Shown here piece by piece: positions 1 through 8,849 of a DNA stretch of 64,000 nt. Origin of the DNA: Aureliella helgolandensis (GTDB lineage: Bacteria > Planctomycetota > Planctomycetia > Pirellulales > Pirellulaceae); NCBI RefSeq assembly GCF_007752135.1, contig NZ_CP036298.1, positions 2,542,001 to 2,606,000 on the forward strand, written 5' to 3'. The notes beneath the pieces are model-generated. The model searched no databases. It was not told where the DNA came from and saw only the letters and a list, made by a program, of their open reading frames with translations. Each line of letters begins with the position of its first letter. The first letter of the stretch is position 1. A program made the position numbers and the translations under genes.

Positions 1-747
1 GTCTGGAAGCTGCTGTTCGGGGGTGGGAGTCAATTCAACGACAACATCTGGACTCGACGGCTGTAAATGCGCCGGAAGCGCAAGAAGCAATCGGCCGCGA
101 GTGGCGGCTGGTAGGTCCAGTGCAAAAGTTCGCGTTGAACCGACGGTTTTTCCTCTAGCGGTGAAGCCAAACCAGTAGACTGGGGTCTCACTTTGGTAGG
201 GGATGTAGAGGTTGCCCGCAACATCGCAGCTTAGAAAATCAACCAGCTGGCGTTGTGTGGGGTCGAGCTGACGGGCATTTCCCAATGCTAAGGAAGTCGG
301 CCCTAACTGGATCGGCTGGCTCTCCTCAATTCCATTGGTAACCCAGGCCGATTTCTCGGAGACCAAGCGATCTCCTTCGAGGACAACCACATAGCTCGCA
401 TCCGATATGCCGCTACCCTCCAGGCTGAATGCACGACGACGCTGGGCCTCTTCGGCTAACAATTCGTCGAGCAATTCAATCTTGATCGGGGAGTAATCAT
501 CGGTAGCAAGTTTAAGAATTAGATCGGGGTCGTCCTCGAGATAGACGCGCATTACATCCCAACCGGCCGGAGGAGCAGCGGGCAGGAGGGAGGGCGCAAG
601 GCTGACGAACTGAAACAGGAGGCAAGCGACCCAAAACACGACTCGGACGGGGAGCGAGAAAACGCTAGGCCCAGCCAGTTGGCATTGCGGCGGAGATGGA
701 CGCTTGATCTCCACGGCGATGTAGGGCTTAAGTGGACCGTACGGCAT
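1..747 (-). CDS. Secreted/membrane protein of unknown function, 3' part beyond window
   Basis: The frame is open from an ATG at 747-745 to the window edge, about 249 codons, so the C-terminus is missing. The N-terminus starts MPYGPLKPYIAVEIK and has a hydrophobic stretch at about residues 30-58 (VRVVFWVACLLFQFVSL), which could be a signal anchor or signal peptide. The rest is soluble, without a motif I recognise. The start codon directly follows the TAG (750-748) of the large upstream gene, so the two are almost certainly co-transcribed and probably translationally coupled. Function is unknown. The coupling suggests the products act together at the envelope, which is inference. Confidence 0.7.
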   Translation of the reverse strand, partial: MPYGPLKPYIAVEIKRPSPPQCQLAGPSVFSLPVRVVFWVACLLFQFVSLAPSLLPAAPPAGWDVMRVYLEDDPDLILKLATDDYSPIKIELLDELLAEEAQRRRAFSLEGSGISDASYVVVLEGDRLVSEKSAWVTNGIEESQPIQLGPTSLALGNARQLDPTQRQLVDFLSCDVAGNLYIPYQSETPVYWFGFTARGKTVGSTRTFALDLPAATRGRLLLALPAHLQPSSPDVVVELTPTPEQQLPD

Positions 748-3700
748 CTAATTCCCTCCGTTGGCTGCAACGGAGGAGCCGCCATGGGTTGTCGAAGGTG
801 AGGCCGGTGCGGCAAAAGCGGGGCCCGAGTTTCGCGTTCCCGAATAGTGAGCATTGGAATCGACATGGGAAGCGGGACGGTGCGTAAAGACACTTCGCCG
901 ACGGACCCGAGAATCGATCGCGATTTGCGTCGACCACACGAGCCCAACCAGACTCAAGGCAATCACGGACGTCTGCCCGAGGACCATTGCCAAATCGGGG
1001 ACGATCGTGGCCAACCCACCTAGGCCTACCGCATACACCATGAGCGACACGGGGCGGCGGAATACCGAATAATTCAGCAGCAAGTACGACATGGCAATTG
1101 CGAAGACACCGACTGGAAACCAAAGTGCGAAACGGGAGACGATCCAAGTGTGCATAGCACCACTCGCGTTGGGGCCGCCACTCAATCGGCTACTCATCAG
1201 ATAGCGGTTCATCGCCGGTGGCAAGTTGGCCTGTTTGGTGGCGCCAATGGAACGCTCTAGGTCGGTATCCCCGCTGCTTCGAAACCACCAGAGACCACTC
1301 CATTGCCAGAGCCATTCCGCAGTCAGTTGTTCGGGCGGCCATAGAAGGTGTTGTACCTGGGGCGTGACCAATTGCCAGTAGAAGACGTCTAGGTACTCGG
1401 CGCCTGTGATTTGCGGAGCCTTGATATCAATTCTGGTGAACCAAGAGAGGTTTTCCTGCAAGAAATAGGAGACTTCGATGACGTGCAACTGCTTGGTGCC
1501 ACTAGGCGATTGGATAACAAGTGTGTCGGACGTGTTGTCGTAGCGATAGGTTAAATCCGTCTGTTGGACTCCATCCACGTAAACCATTAGCTTTCGAATA
1601 AACTTAGGCAATTGCAGCCGCAGCTCACTGGCGGTCGTTGAGACCTGGGCGACGTAGCGATCGCGCCGCTCGTCTCCGGTGATTGCAGTTTGAAGCCAGC
1701 TTCGTTCAACGCGGATGGAAGCTGCCTCTCGTTGCTGGTGGATGGTCAGCTCCAATTCGATGTCGGTTTGCAGGGGAGGCAGTTGCCGAATTGTATTCCC
1801 CTCGTCGTCCAAGCTGAAGCTGGGCTGATTTTGTCCCGTTACTGGTTGGACGCCGAGTTGTTGATTGTGCAGCAACACCCACTGCTCTTTGAGCCGCAGT
1901 GTATTGGCGGGGATCAGCAGGCGAGCCAGCGGCACGTGTACACGCTTCGTTTGGCGTTCTGGAGCGACTGCTTTGTCCGGTGACTCCGCTGAGTTACCGG
2001 GAAGCGCCGTGGCGGAATTGTCCCATGTAATGCTGGTTTCCAATAGGATTCGCTTCGTCCCCAACAGTTCTGGGACGCCCACGAATTGATAGATTTGCCA
2101 AGTTGAAGGCGTTGCTTCGCTCGACTTGCTCTTCGCGTTCTCTTTGCTCAAGGGCTCGGGTGCCATGACGCCCGGGTAGGCTGCGGCCAATTCCGCAGCT
2201 CCCATGGTTTCCACCAACTCAACATAGGTCGAATTGCCATCCACGATGACTTGGGGAGGGTGAACTTGGTCGGCATCCTGTCGCACCGCAAATCGCAATT
2301 TCTCCAGAGGTTCGTTCGAAATTTGCAGATCGAACATCTGCTGAATCTCTATCTGGGAATTGAGGACTTCGATGGTGGCGTTTTGCGAGAGGCTAATTTG
2401 CTGGGGAAGGAGTCCGACATTACCCGCCCAGTAGGGAGTGGTACTTTGGTTTTGAAAGCGAAAAACGAGTGGTTTGCGAACGCCAATCCGTTTGACATAT
2501 TTTTGGTATTCGGTGGAAAAGGTGTCGGTTAGCAAGCCTGAGCTTCTCGAGTCGCGAAGCAAAATATTATCTTCACTACTAACTAACAACGTCCCGGAAC
2601 CGGGGTCGATCAAAGGGGCTCCGTCGAGCTGTCCTCGAATGATTTCCGGGATGCGGAATTCCAGCGCATTGTCATTGTCCGGTTTCCATTCTCGTTCGGC
2701 CACGATCCGCCAAATCTGCTCGATCCTACGGTTGCTATTGGCGTTGCTGGCTGACGAATCAGGCGCGGTCAAGATGTAGGTTCCGTCGTTGTCCTCGGGA
2801 CTTCGGACTCGGAGCACCTCACCTGTATCTTCAAAAGGGCTTTCCGGATTGGTGAGCGTCCGCGCGGTATTCTCCTGTAGAATCCAACTGTCTGGCATGA
2901 CCAAGCCGATCTCGCGTTGCAGTTGGTTGGGATCAAACGAACAATCTAGCCAACCGGTGAGTACCAGCTTGTTGCGATCCACTCGGACGTGATAAGTGGG
3001 GCGAACGATGGGCAGACTCTGGGAGCGCCGAAACGCAATGACCAGATCAAAATTTTGGCGATCGAAGTCGAACAGAATCCTCTTTCCAGCAAAGCCATCA
3101 TCTGAGGAGGGACCTTGTTGCAGCAGGCTGGCGCCAGAAAGCGATTCGAAAACAATCGAATACAACGACGGGAGCCGACACTCGAGTCTTCCATGATGCG
3201 AGTCGACGCCCTCGATCACAATACCAGGGATCTTTGCTTTCACCGACAGCTCGTTGTCCTCCTGCAGCCCTGGCGTCCACTCCCAGCTTAAGGGGAGGTC
3301 GATGGAACGATTTTGCTTGATATCAAAGTTCTCCAAGAGAAGTTCTTCAACAATCAGCCCAGGAGAAGGGGGACTCTGCTCTGGAGGTAGATCTTGGGCG
3401 GTCGAGGTATCTGGATTCTGCTCGGATTCTGGCGCGATCGAGCTCTCGCGGCGAGTTAGGCGATACCGCTCAAAATCAGAATTGGGAATATTCCGCCAGC
3501 GGGCCCCAGGAGGGAGTCGAATGATGACTTGGTCTTCTGCGTCGGTACCGTACCAACGGACTTCAAGATTGGTCGTGCACTGCCAAGTAAGCGCGGGGTC
3601 TCCCACCTCAAAACTGGTTTGACTCTCCGCCTCCACGGCTGCCACGCGAGTTCCGCCACCCCCGACTCGCCAGCTCAGTACAAATTCCCCGCCGCGACTG

Positions 3701-4548
3701 GCAACCTTCAGTTCAACGGATTGTTCTCCAACCGATTGTTCGATAATGTCCTCGGATCGGGCGCGAACGTCTACGACGCCCAAGGGCAGGGTAATCTTTA
3801 GATTGCAAGGAGTTTGCGGAAGGGAGAACCGCAGGCTGCGACGATCCGCGTCTTGCTCAATAATGCTCTTTCCTTGCAGCGTGATCGAATGATCGACGGC
3901 AGTATCTCCGATCAAGAGCCATTCGTATCCAGTCGAGTCGCTACTGGGGCGGAAGGCCTGCTTGGTCGCTTCGCCGGTCATGACCGGTCGCGTCGTAAGA
4001 CGACAGGAGTCGAAGTATAGAGGCACTTGGGCCACCCGATCCGCAGCCCCCAACGCGACACTGAACTTGCCCTCGACCTCAGCCAGCTCGCCGCGAGCAT
4101 CTGCCACAACGGAAACTTCCGTAAAGCTGTAGTTGGGGAAGGCATTGCTCAGTCCGGCGGTGGAGTCCTGGCCTCGCAATTTCAAAATCTCTTCCAACGA
4201 GCTGTTGGCCAGGAGCACGATTTTGCCATCTTCTCCACGAAACCAGATCCGGGCTTGGGTATTCAAGGTGCCGTTCTGGAGAATATTGGGCCACGAGCTA
4301 TTGGTTCGATCTACCGTCTCGCTGTCCTCTTGGGCCTGGCCTATCGGGGGGGCTAGGAGGCAGACTAGAAAGAAGAGCATGGCCCATGTGCTACTCCAGG
4401 CTAAGCTCCATCGAGGTGCGCAGGAACGCGGACCGCTGGCGATGGCCCGCATCCCGAGTGGTCGACCGCCCCTGACAGCGGCCCAACAGCGGTGCAGAGC
4501 CCCACCCACGAACTGTGCGATTTTCGATTGTGACGAGAGTTGGACCAT
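748..4548 (-). CDS. Large membrane-anchored protein of unknown function (1266 aa)
   Basis: The protein starts with a basic stretch and a hydrophobic segment around residues 50-73 (ending PPIGQAQ), which fits a signal peptide. About 1,050 residues of mostly beta-rich sequence follow (many Ser/Thr/Gln, repeated 'xLRLQLP' and 'IELELT' type strands). Near the C-terminus, about residues 1150-1220, there are two or three hydrophobic helices (LWFPVGVFAIAMSYLLL and VIALSLVGLVWS), then a polar tail. This suggests an exported domain held by C-terminal membrane helices. No catalytic motif was recognised. It is followed without a gap by the partial gene at 747-1. Similar large beta-rich proteins of unknown role are common in planctomycetes. 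The ATG at 4548 is used; an inner Met at residue 33 is an alternative start. Confidence 0.8.
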   Translation of the reverse strand: MVQLSSQSKIAQFVGGALHRCWAAVRGGRPLGMRAIASGPRSCAPRWSLAWSSTWAMLFFLVCLLAPPIGQAQEDSETVDRTNSSWPNILQNGTLNTQARIWFRGEDGKIVLLANSSLEEILKLRGQDSTAGLSNAFPNYSFTEVSVVADARGELAEVEGKFSVALGAADRVAQVPLYFDSCRLTTRPVMTGEATKQAFRPSSDSTGYEWLLIGDTAVDHSITLQGKSIIEQDADRRSLRFSLPQTPCNLKITLPLGVVDVRARSEDIIEQSVGEQSVELKVASRGGEFVLSWRVGGGGTRVAAVEAESQTSFEVGDPALTWQCTTNLEVRWYGTDAEDQVIIRLPPGARWRNIPNSDFERYRLTRRESSIAPESEQNPDTSTAQDLPPEQSPPSPGLIVEELLLENFDIKQNRSIDLPLSWEWTPGLQEDNELSVKAKIPGIVIEGVDSHHGRLECRLPSLYSIVFESLSGASLLQQGPSSDDGFAGKRILFDFDRQNFDLVIAFRRSQSLPIVRPTYHVRVDRNKLVLTGWLDCSFDPNQLQREIGLVMPDSWILQENTARTLTNPESPFEDTGEVLRVRSPEDNDGTYILTAPDSSASNANSNRRIEQIWRIVAEREWKPDNDNALEFRIPEIIRGQLDGAPLIDPGSGTLLVSSEDNILLRDSRSSGLLTDTFSTEYQKYVKRIGVRKPLVFRFQNQSTTPYWAGNVGLLPQQISLSQNATIEVLNSQIEIQQMFDLQISNEPLEKLRFAVRQDADQVHPPQVIVDGNSTYVELVETMGAAELAAAYPGVMAPEPLSKENAKSKSSEATPSTWQIYQFVGVPELLGTKRILLETSITWDNSATALPGNSAESPDKAVAPERQTKRVHVPLARLLIPANTLRLKEQWVLLHNQQLGVQPVTGQNQPSFSLDDEGNTIRQLPPLQTDIELELTIHQQREAASIRVERSWLQTAITGDERRDRYVAQVSTTASELRLQLPKFIRKLMVYVDGVQQTDLTYRYDNTSDTLVIQSPSGTKQLHVIEVSYFLQENLSWFTRIDIKAPQITGAEYLDVFYWQLVTPQVQHLLWPPEQLTAEWLWQWSGLWWFRSSGDTDLERSIGATKQANLPPAMNRYLMSSRLSGGPNASGAMHTWIVSRFALWFPVGVFAIAMSYLLLNYSVFRRPVSLMVYAVGLGGLATIVPDLAMVLGQTSVIALSLVGLVWSTQIAIDSRVRRRSVFTHRPASHVDSNAHYSGTRNSGPAFAAPASPSTTHGGSSVAANGGN

Positions 4549-4767
4549 CCAAGTTGGCTTAGCAAGAAGAGAGGCGACACGAGTTCATTACCTATGTTAC
4601 GCAACCTGCAAAGTCTTTTGAACTAGCAGCCTAGTGGTTAATCCAATTACTAACCTGAAACTCGCGCATCGCCCCTTATTTTAGCCCGATAATCCGCAAA
4701 ACCCTCACAGATGAACTTTAGGGAACTGGCTTCCCCATTGCTTTGGGCAAGGCGTCTGTCTGCAGCT

Positions 4768-6507
4768 CTAGAAGATGGCGGGTTCCTCGCCCGGACTGTT
4801 GCCTTCGAGGAAATCAAAATCGCACCCCTCATGGGCCTGTGTCACATGTTTCCCAAACAGAGCTTGGTAGCCACGTACTGCGGATTGGGCGGGGGGCTTC
4901 CAGGCAGCCTTGCGTTTTTCGATCTCCTCAGGCGGGACGTTCCAGTTGAGCTGCCGTGCCGTAACGTTCAGCTCTATCTCGTCACCCGTTTGGACTAGTG
5001 CCAAGGGGCCGCCCAGATGAGATTCGGGAGAAACATGCAGGATGCAGGTACCGTAGCTGGTGCCGCTCATCCGCGAATCGGAGATGCGTACCATATCGCG
5101 TACGCCCTGTTGCAAAAGTTTGTTCGGGATAGGGAGCATGCCCCATTCCGGAAATCCCGGGGCGCCCAGTGGTCCAGCACTGCGGAGAATAAGCACGGTG
5201 TCCGCAGTCACTGGTAGGTCAGGGTCGTTGAGCATCTTTTTCAAATGCGGGTAGTTGTCGAACACCAACGCGGGGCCCTTATGATGCAACAATTTGGGAT
5301 CCGCAGCGACCGTTTTAAGGACGCAACCATCGGGTGCGAGATTTCCTCGGAGGACGCATGTTCCGCCGGTCGTGGCAAGAGGTCGCGTGCGAGGCCGAAT
5401 CACTTCGTCGTCGATCACTTCCCCTTGCTCGATTTGCTCGCCAAGAGTCCTGCCGTTGATGGTTGGACAGTCTAAGTGTAGGAGGTCGTCGATGTTTTTA
5501 AGCAGGGCGCGCAAGCCTCCGGCGTTGAATAGATCTTCCATCAGAAAACGACCGCTGGGCCGCAAGTCGCAGAGCACGGGTACCTGTTGCGAGAGTTCGT
5601 CGAAGCGGTCGAGAGACAATTGGAATCCAATGCGTCGTGCAAAAGCCAAAATATGGACGATGGCATTGGTAGAACCACCAATGGTGAGCAACGTGGTGAT
5701 GGCGTTGTCGATCGACTTGGCACTCAGAACTTTTGAAGGAGTCACTTGTTCCCAAGCGAGTTCGACGCAGCGTCGACCGGTCGCGACGGCTAGGCGGCTG
5801 TGCTCGGCCATCACCGCTGGAACGCTGGCGGCATTGGGGAGGGTCATGCCCATCGCTTCGGCGATACAGGCCATGGTGGATGCGGTTCCCATGGTCATGC
5901 ATGTACCTGCCGAACGAGCGATACCGTTTTCGATTTCCCCCCAAGCGGCATCGCACAAGTTGCCCGCGCATCGCTCGGCCCAGTACTTCCATGCGTCGGA
6001 ACCACTCCCCAGCGTTTCGTTCCGCCAACGGCCTTTGAGCATGGGGCCGGCTGGTAGAAACGCGACTGGGATATCGGCTGAGATGGCTCCCATGAGCAGA
6101 CCTGGTACGGTCTTGTCACACCCTCCCATCAATACCGCGGCGTCAATGGGGTGACAACGGAGCACCTCTTCAGTCTCCATGGCCAGCATATTGCGATACA
6201 ACATGGTCGTGGGCTTCATTAGCATTTCCCCCAGACTCATGACAGGGACTTCGACCGGGAAGCCACCGGCTTGAAGGATTCCGCGTCGCACTTCATCGGC
6301 CCGTTCACGAAAGTGTGAGTGGCAGGTGTTGAGATCACTCCAGGTATTGAGAATTCCAATCACTGGCTTGTCGCGAAAATCTTCGTCATCAATCCCCATT
6401 CCTTTTAGACGTGAGCGGTGACCAAACGATCGCAGGTCATCCGGGGTGAACCAGCGGGAGCTGCGAAGTTGACTGGGATCTCGCGAAGTCGTTTCAGGAT
6501 TGGACAT
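4768..6507 (-). CDS. IlvD/Edd-family dehydratase, probably L-arabinonate (sugar acid) dehydratase
   Basis: At 579 residues it has the normal length for the IlvD/Edd family, [2Fe-2S] and Mg-dependent enzymes that remove water from sugar acids or dihydroxy acids. Visible signatures are GILNTWSDLNTCHSHF with Cys62, GGCDKT with Cys130 and Lys132, and SAGTCMTMGTASTM with Cys203. The spacing matches the three Fe-S cysteines of characterised L-arabinonate dehydratase almost exactly. The C-terminal RISDSRMSGTSYG segment carries the serine expected to act as base. The GILNTWSDLN opening favours the sugar-acid branch over biosynthetic dihydroxyacid dehydratase (IlvD). It diverges from a GntP-type permease, which also fits catabolism of an imported aldonate. 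The precise substrate (arabinonate, xylonate, galactonate, fuconate) cannot be fixed from sequence alone. Confidence 0.87.
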   Translation of the reverse strand: MSNPETTSRDPSQLRSSRWFTPDDLRSFGHRSRLKGMGIDDEDFRDKPVIGILNTWSDLNTCHSHFRERADEVRRGILQAGGFPVEVPVMSLGEMLMKPTTMLYRNMLAMETEEVLRCHPIDAAVLMGGCDKTVPGLLMGAISADIPVAFLPAGPMLKGRWRNETLGSGSDAWKYWAERCAGNLCDAAWGEIENGIARSAGTCMTMGTASTMACIAEAMGMTLPNAASVPAVMAEHSRLAVATGRRCVELAWEQVTPSKVLSAKSIDNAITTLLTIGGSTNAIVHILAFARRIGFQLSLDRFDELSQQVPVLCDLRPSGRFLMEDLFNAGGLRALLKNIDDLLHLDCPTINGRTLGEQIEQGEVIDDEVIRPRTRPLATTGGTCVLRGNLAPDGCVLKTVAADPKLLHHKGPALVFDNYPHLKKMLNDPDLPVTADTVLILRSAGPLGAPGFPEWGMLPIPNKLLQQGVRDMVRISDSRMSGTSYGTCILHVSPESHLGGPLALVQTGDEIELNVTARQLNWNVPPEEIEKRKAAWKPPAQSAVRGYQALFGKHVTQAHEGCDFDFLEGNSPGEEPAIF

Positions 6508-6808
6508 GACAAGTGCTAACTTAATGGGAAATCGAGTGGTTCACGGTTTCAATGCGGACCGGCGGGACGGGCTGCATTTGGAAATTGCGGCAGAGTTCTT
6601 GAATTCAGGGGAGGCTTCGCTGCTGAGGAGCCTGACCAGTTGAGGTAACCATCGACAACAAAAATATAGCCGTCGCTCCCAGTTAGCCAGTCCCGACCAC
6701 TGCACTAGGTTAAACTCTTGCAGGACGAGCCCGAAGTATGTAGATCCATTGTTCCCGAATCGAGGGATCTTGGAAACGGGCGTTGAGGCATCAAACGAGA
6801 TTGGTTCT
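6508..6808. promoter_or_regulatory. Divergent intergenic region between dehydratase and permease
   Basis: This 301-base gap separates two divergently transcribed sugar-acid genes and must hold promoters for both. I see no clear operator palindrome or riboswitch. An in-frame TTG at 6749 would extend the permease by 20 residues, but that leader is hydrophilic and lacks a ribosome binding site, so the ATG at 6809 is preferred. Confidence 0.4.
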
Positions 6809-8575
6809 ATGAGTGTATTGGCGGTTGCGGGCGTGGGAATAGCCGTTGTGTTGGTTGCGATTCTATTATTGCGACTGCACCCGTTGATTGCCTTGCTCAT
6901 CGGAAGTCTGTTTCTGCTGGCGGCTACGCCACCCGAGATTAAGATCCGCAATCAGCTGAGCTCCGTGCGGCATCAAGTCTTGCAGATTGCCACCGACTCG
7001 CCTCTGATTGGACTTGCCGAGGCTGTCGCTACGGGGGACTACCATTGGTGGCCGCAAGAGAGTCCGATACCTCCCAAAACAAGAGTCAAACTGCAACGTG
7101 TGGCGACGCCTGAGGGGAGTTTAGAGGTTCGCACCCTGGCCAAAGAGGGCGAACCTGAACAGAGCGATGCGGAAGTCGATCACGATTTGGTTTGGTATCA
7201 CGTCGAATCGTATGAGCCGCTGGAGACCGCCCAACAAGGTCCGTCGGCTAGGTCGGTGGCACCCGAGGTTGGCGTGTTTCCGGGGGTGCTTGGCGATTCG
7301 TTGGTTGCTGTAGAAGATGTGCAACAAGCACAAGATCATCTGTGGACAGGTCTCGGAAGCCAGCTCGCCGAAGGATTTGCGAAAACGTTCCGCAAGCTTG
7401 GCATTCCAGTTACGATGGCAGCGATTGTAGGGGTATGCCTGCTCGAGAGCGGGGCAGCGGCGCGCTTGGTCGGTGCCGTAGTCTGGCTGTTCGGAGTGAA
7501 AGGTACCAACGTAGCACTAACTTTTAGCGGATTTGTGTTAGGGGTGCCCGTCTACTTCGATAACGTGTTTTATCTCTTGTTGCCGCTCGCCAAAGCCGCA
7601 GGACGCGTGCGTCCAGAAATTTTTCTAGCCTCGGTGATGGCCATTATTGTGGGGGCGACAATGGCGCATTCGCTGGTGCCACCGACACCAGGGCCGCTCC
7701 TGGTTGCCTCTGCACTGAACGTCAATGTTGGAACCATGATGTTGGCTGGATTGATCGTTGGCGGTGCCGCGGCTAGTGTCGGCTTTAGCTACGGAATGGT
7801 TTGTCATCGCTGGGTCAAGCTTCGCCCCGAACAACTGCCCACAAGTGATGCTCCGCGAAAGAGTGCTCCCGCCGGCACGAGGAAGATGCCCTTGTGGCTA
7901 GCCGCAATTCCCGTTGCGATACCCATAGCGCTGCTCGGCGGTTCGGAGATTGTGCAGTACTGGACGGAAGGCACGGATTCCAGCGGTTGGCAGCAACTCA
8001 GTTTATGGTTGTCCCTGTTCAAAGATCCCAATTTGATCTTTATTGGTACGGCTGTCTTCTCCATTGCCATGTTGCGATACTACTCCAGCAAGGAAGTTGT
8101 GGGGAGTTCCGTGACGCGTGGGCTGTCCGATGCGGGCACAATTGTCTTGCTGACCTGCGCCGGTGGAGCCTTCGGCGCTGCTCTTCAACAATTGCAATTA
8201 GCGACAGCCATTGGCCAGCGATTCGAAGGGCTGACCGCTCCTTGGGGGATGCTCGCCACTGCATTCTTCTTGACCACCATTATTCGCGCGGCACAAGGAA
8301 GCGCTACGGTTGCGATGATTACGTCAGCATCAATCGTGGCGCCGGTGGCTGCGTCGGTACCGCTTCCCTTTCATCCGGTTTATGTCGCATTGGCGATTGG
8401 GTGTGGCTCCAAGCCGTTGCCATGGATGAACGATAGTGGTTTCTGGCAGGTAGCGACGATGACAGGTATGACGCCTGGTCAGACTCTCAAGTCGTTTTCG
8501 GTTGCACTGACCCTGATGGGGCTTACCGGTTTTGCAGTGACCCTCTTGGGCGCTTGGCTGTTCCCGATGATCTAG
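6809..8575 (+). CDS. GntP-family sugar-acid permease with a large soluble insertion
   Basis: This is a multi-helix inner-membrane protein of the gluconate:H+ symporter (GntP) family. Recognisable family segments are FSGFVLGVPVYFDNVFYLLLPLAK, the AHSLVPPTPGPLLVA loop, and GCGSKPLPWMNDSGFW near the C-terminus. From the ATG at 6809 it is 588 residues, while GntP proteins are usually about 440-450. The excess is a polar block at about residues 46-170, between the first hydrophobic segment and the conserved helix beginning VTMAAIVGVCLL. It contains acidic and Gln-rich sequence and a WW pair. The gene diverges from the sugar-acid dehydratase, so it probably imports that enzyme's substrate. The start is chosen because MSVLAVAGVGIAVVLVAILL begins the first helix. 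Confidence 0.88.
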   Translation: MSVLAVAGVGIAVVLVAILLLRLHPLIALLIGSLFLLAATPPEIKIRNQLSSVRHQVLQIATDSPLIGLAEAVATGDYHWWPQESPIPPKTRVKLQRVATPEGSLEVRTLAKEGEPEQSDAEVDHDLVWYHVESYEPLETAQQGPSARSVAPEVGVFPGVLGDSLVAVEDVQQAQDHLWTGLGSQLAEGFAKTFRKLGIPVTMAAIVGVCLLESGAAARLVGAVVWLFGVKGTNVALTFSGFVLGVPVYFDNVFYLLLPLAKAAGRVRPEIFLASVMAIIVGATMAHSLVPPTPGPLLVASALNVNVGTMMLAGLIVGGAAASVGFSYGMVCHRWVKLRPEQLPTSDAPRKSAPAGTRKMPLWLAAIPVAIPIALLGGSEIVQYWTEGTDSSGWQQLSLWLSLFKDPNLIFIGTAVFSIAMLRYYSSKEVVGSSVTRGLSDAGTIVLLTCAGGAFGAALQQLQLATAIGQRFEGLTAPWGMLATAFFLTTIIRAAQGSATVAMITSASIVAPVAASVPLPFHPVYVALAIGCGSKPLPWMNDSGFWQVATMTGMTPGQTLKSFSVALTLMGLTGFAVTLLGAWLFPMI

Positions 8576-8849
8576 CAGATTGATTGCGTTGACCTTGCCG
8601 TCTGTTGGCGAGGCAACGGCCGGAGCGGTTCTAACAAGTGGGGCTTCCGTAGCGTGCGTAGGTTTGTTGGCAAACTCTGGGGACCGAGTTCGACGATACC
8701 TCCAGGACACCTCCCACTATTTTCCATGGGCGTTGGACGCTAACGTTTCGCACTGTCTCTGTCGATTTGGGTCGATGGTGATGGACTTTAGGGCGAACCA
8801 TACGAGATGCGTTTGAACGTTCTTCACACGATTTAATGCAGGATCGCGT

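Noticed and set aside
552-947. Leftward 131-codon open frame near the left edge
   Set aside because: It overlaps two better-supported genes in another frame and has no family resemblance.
8580-8816. Rightward 78-codon open frame between the permease and the RdgC-like gene
   Set aside because: No motif or ribosome binding site; probably chance.
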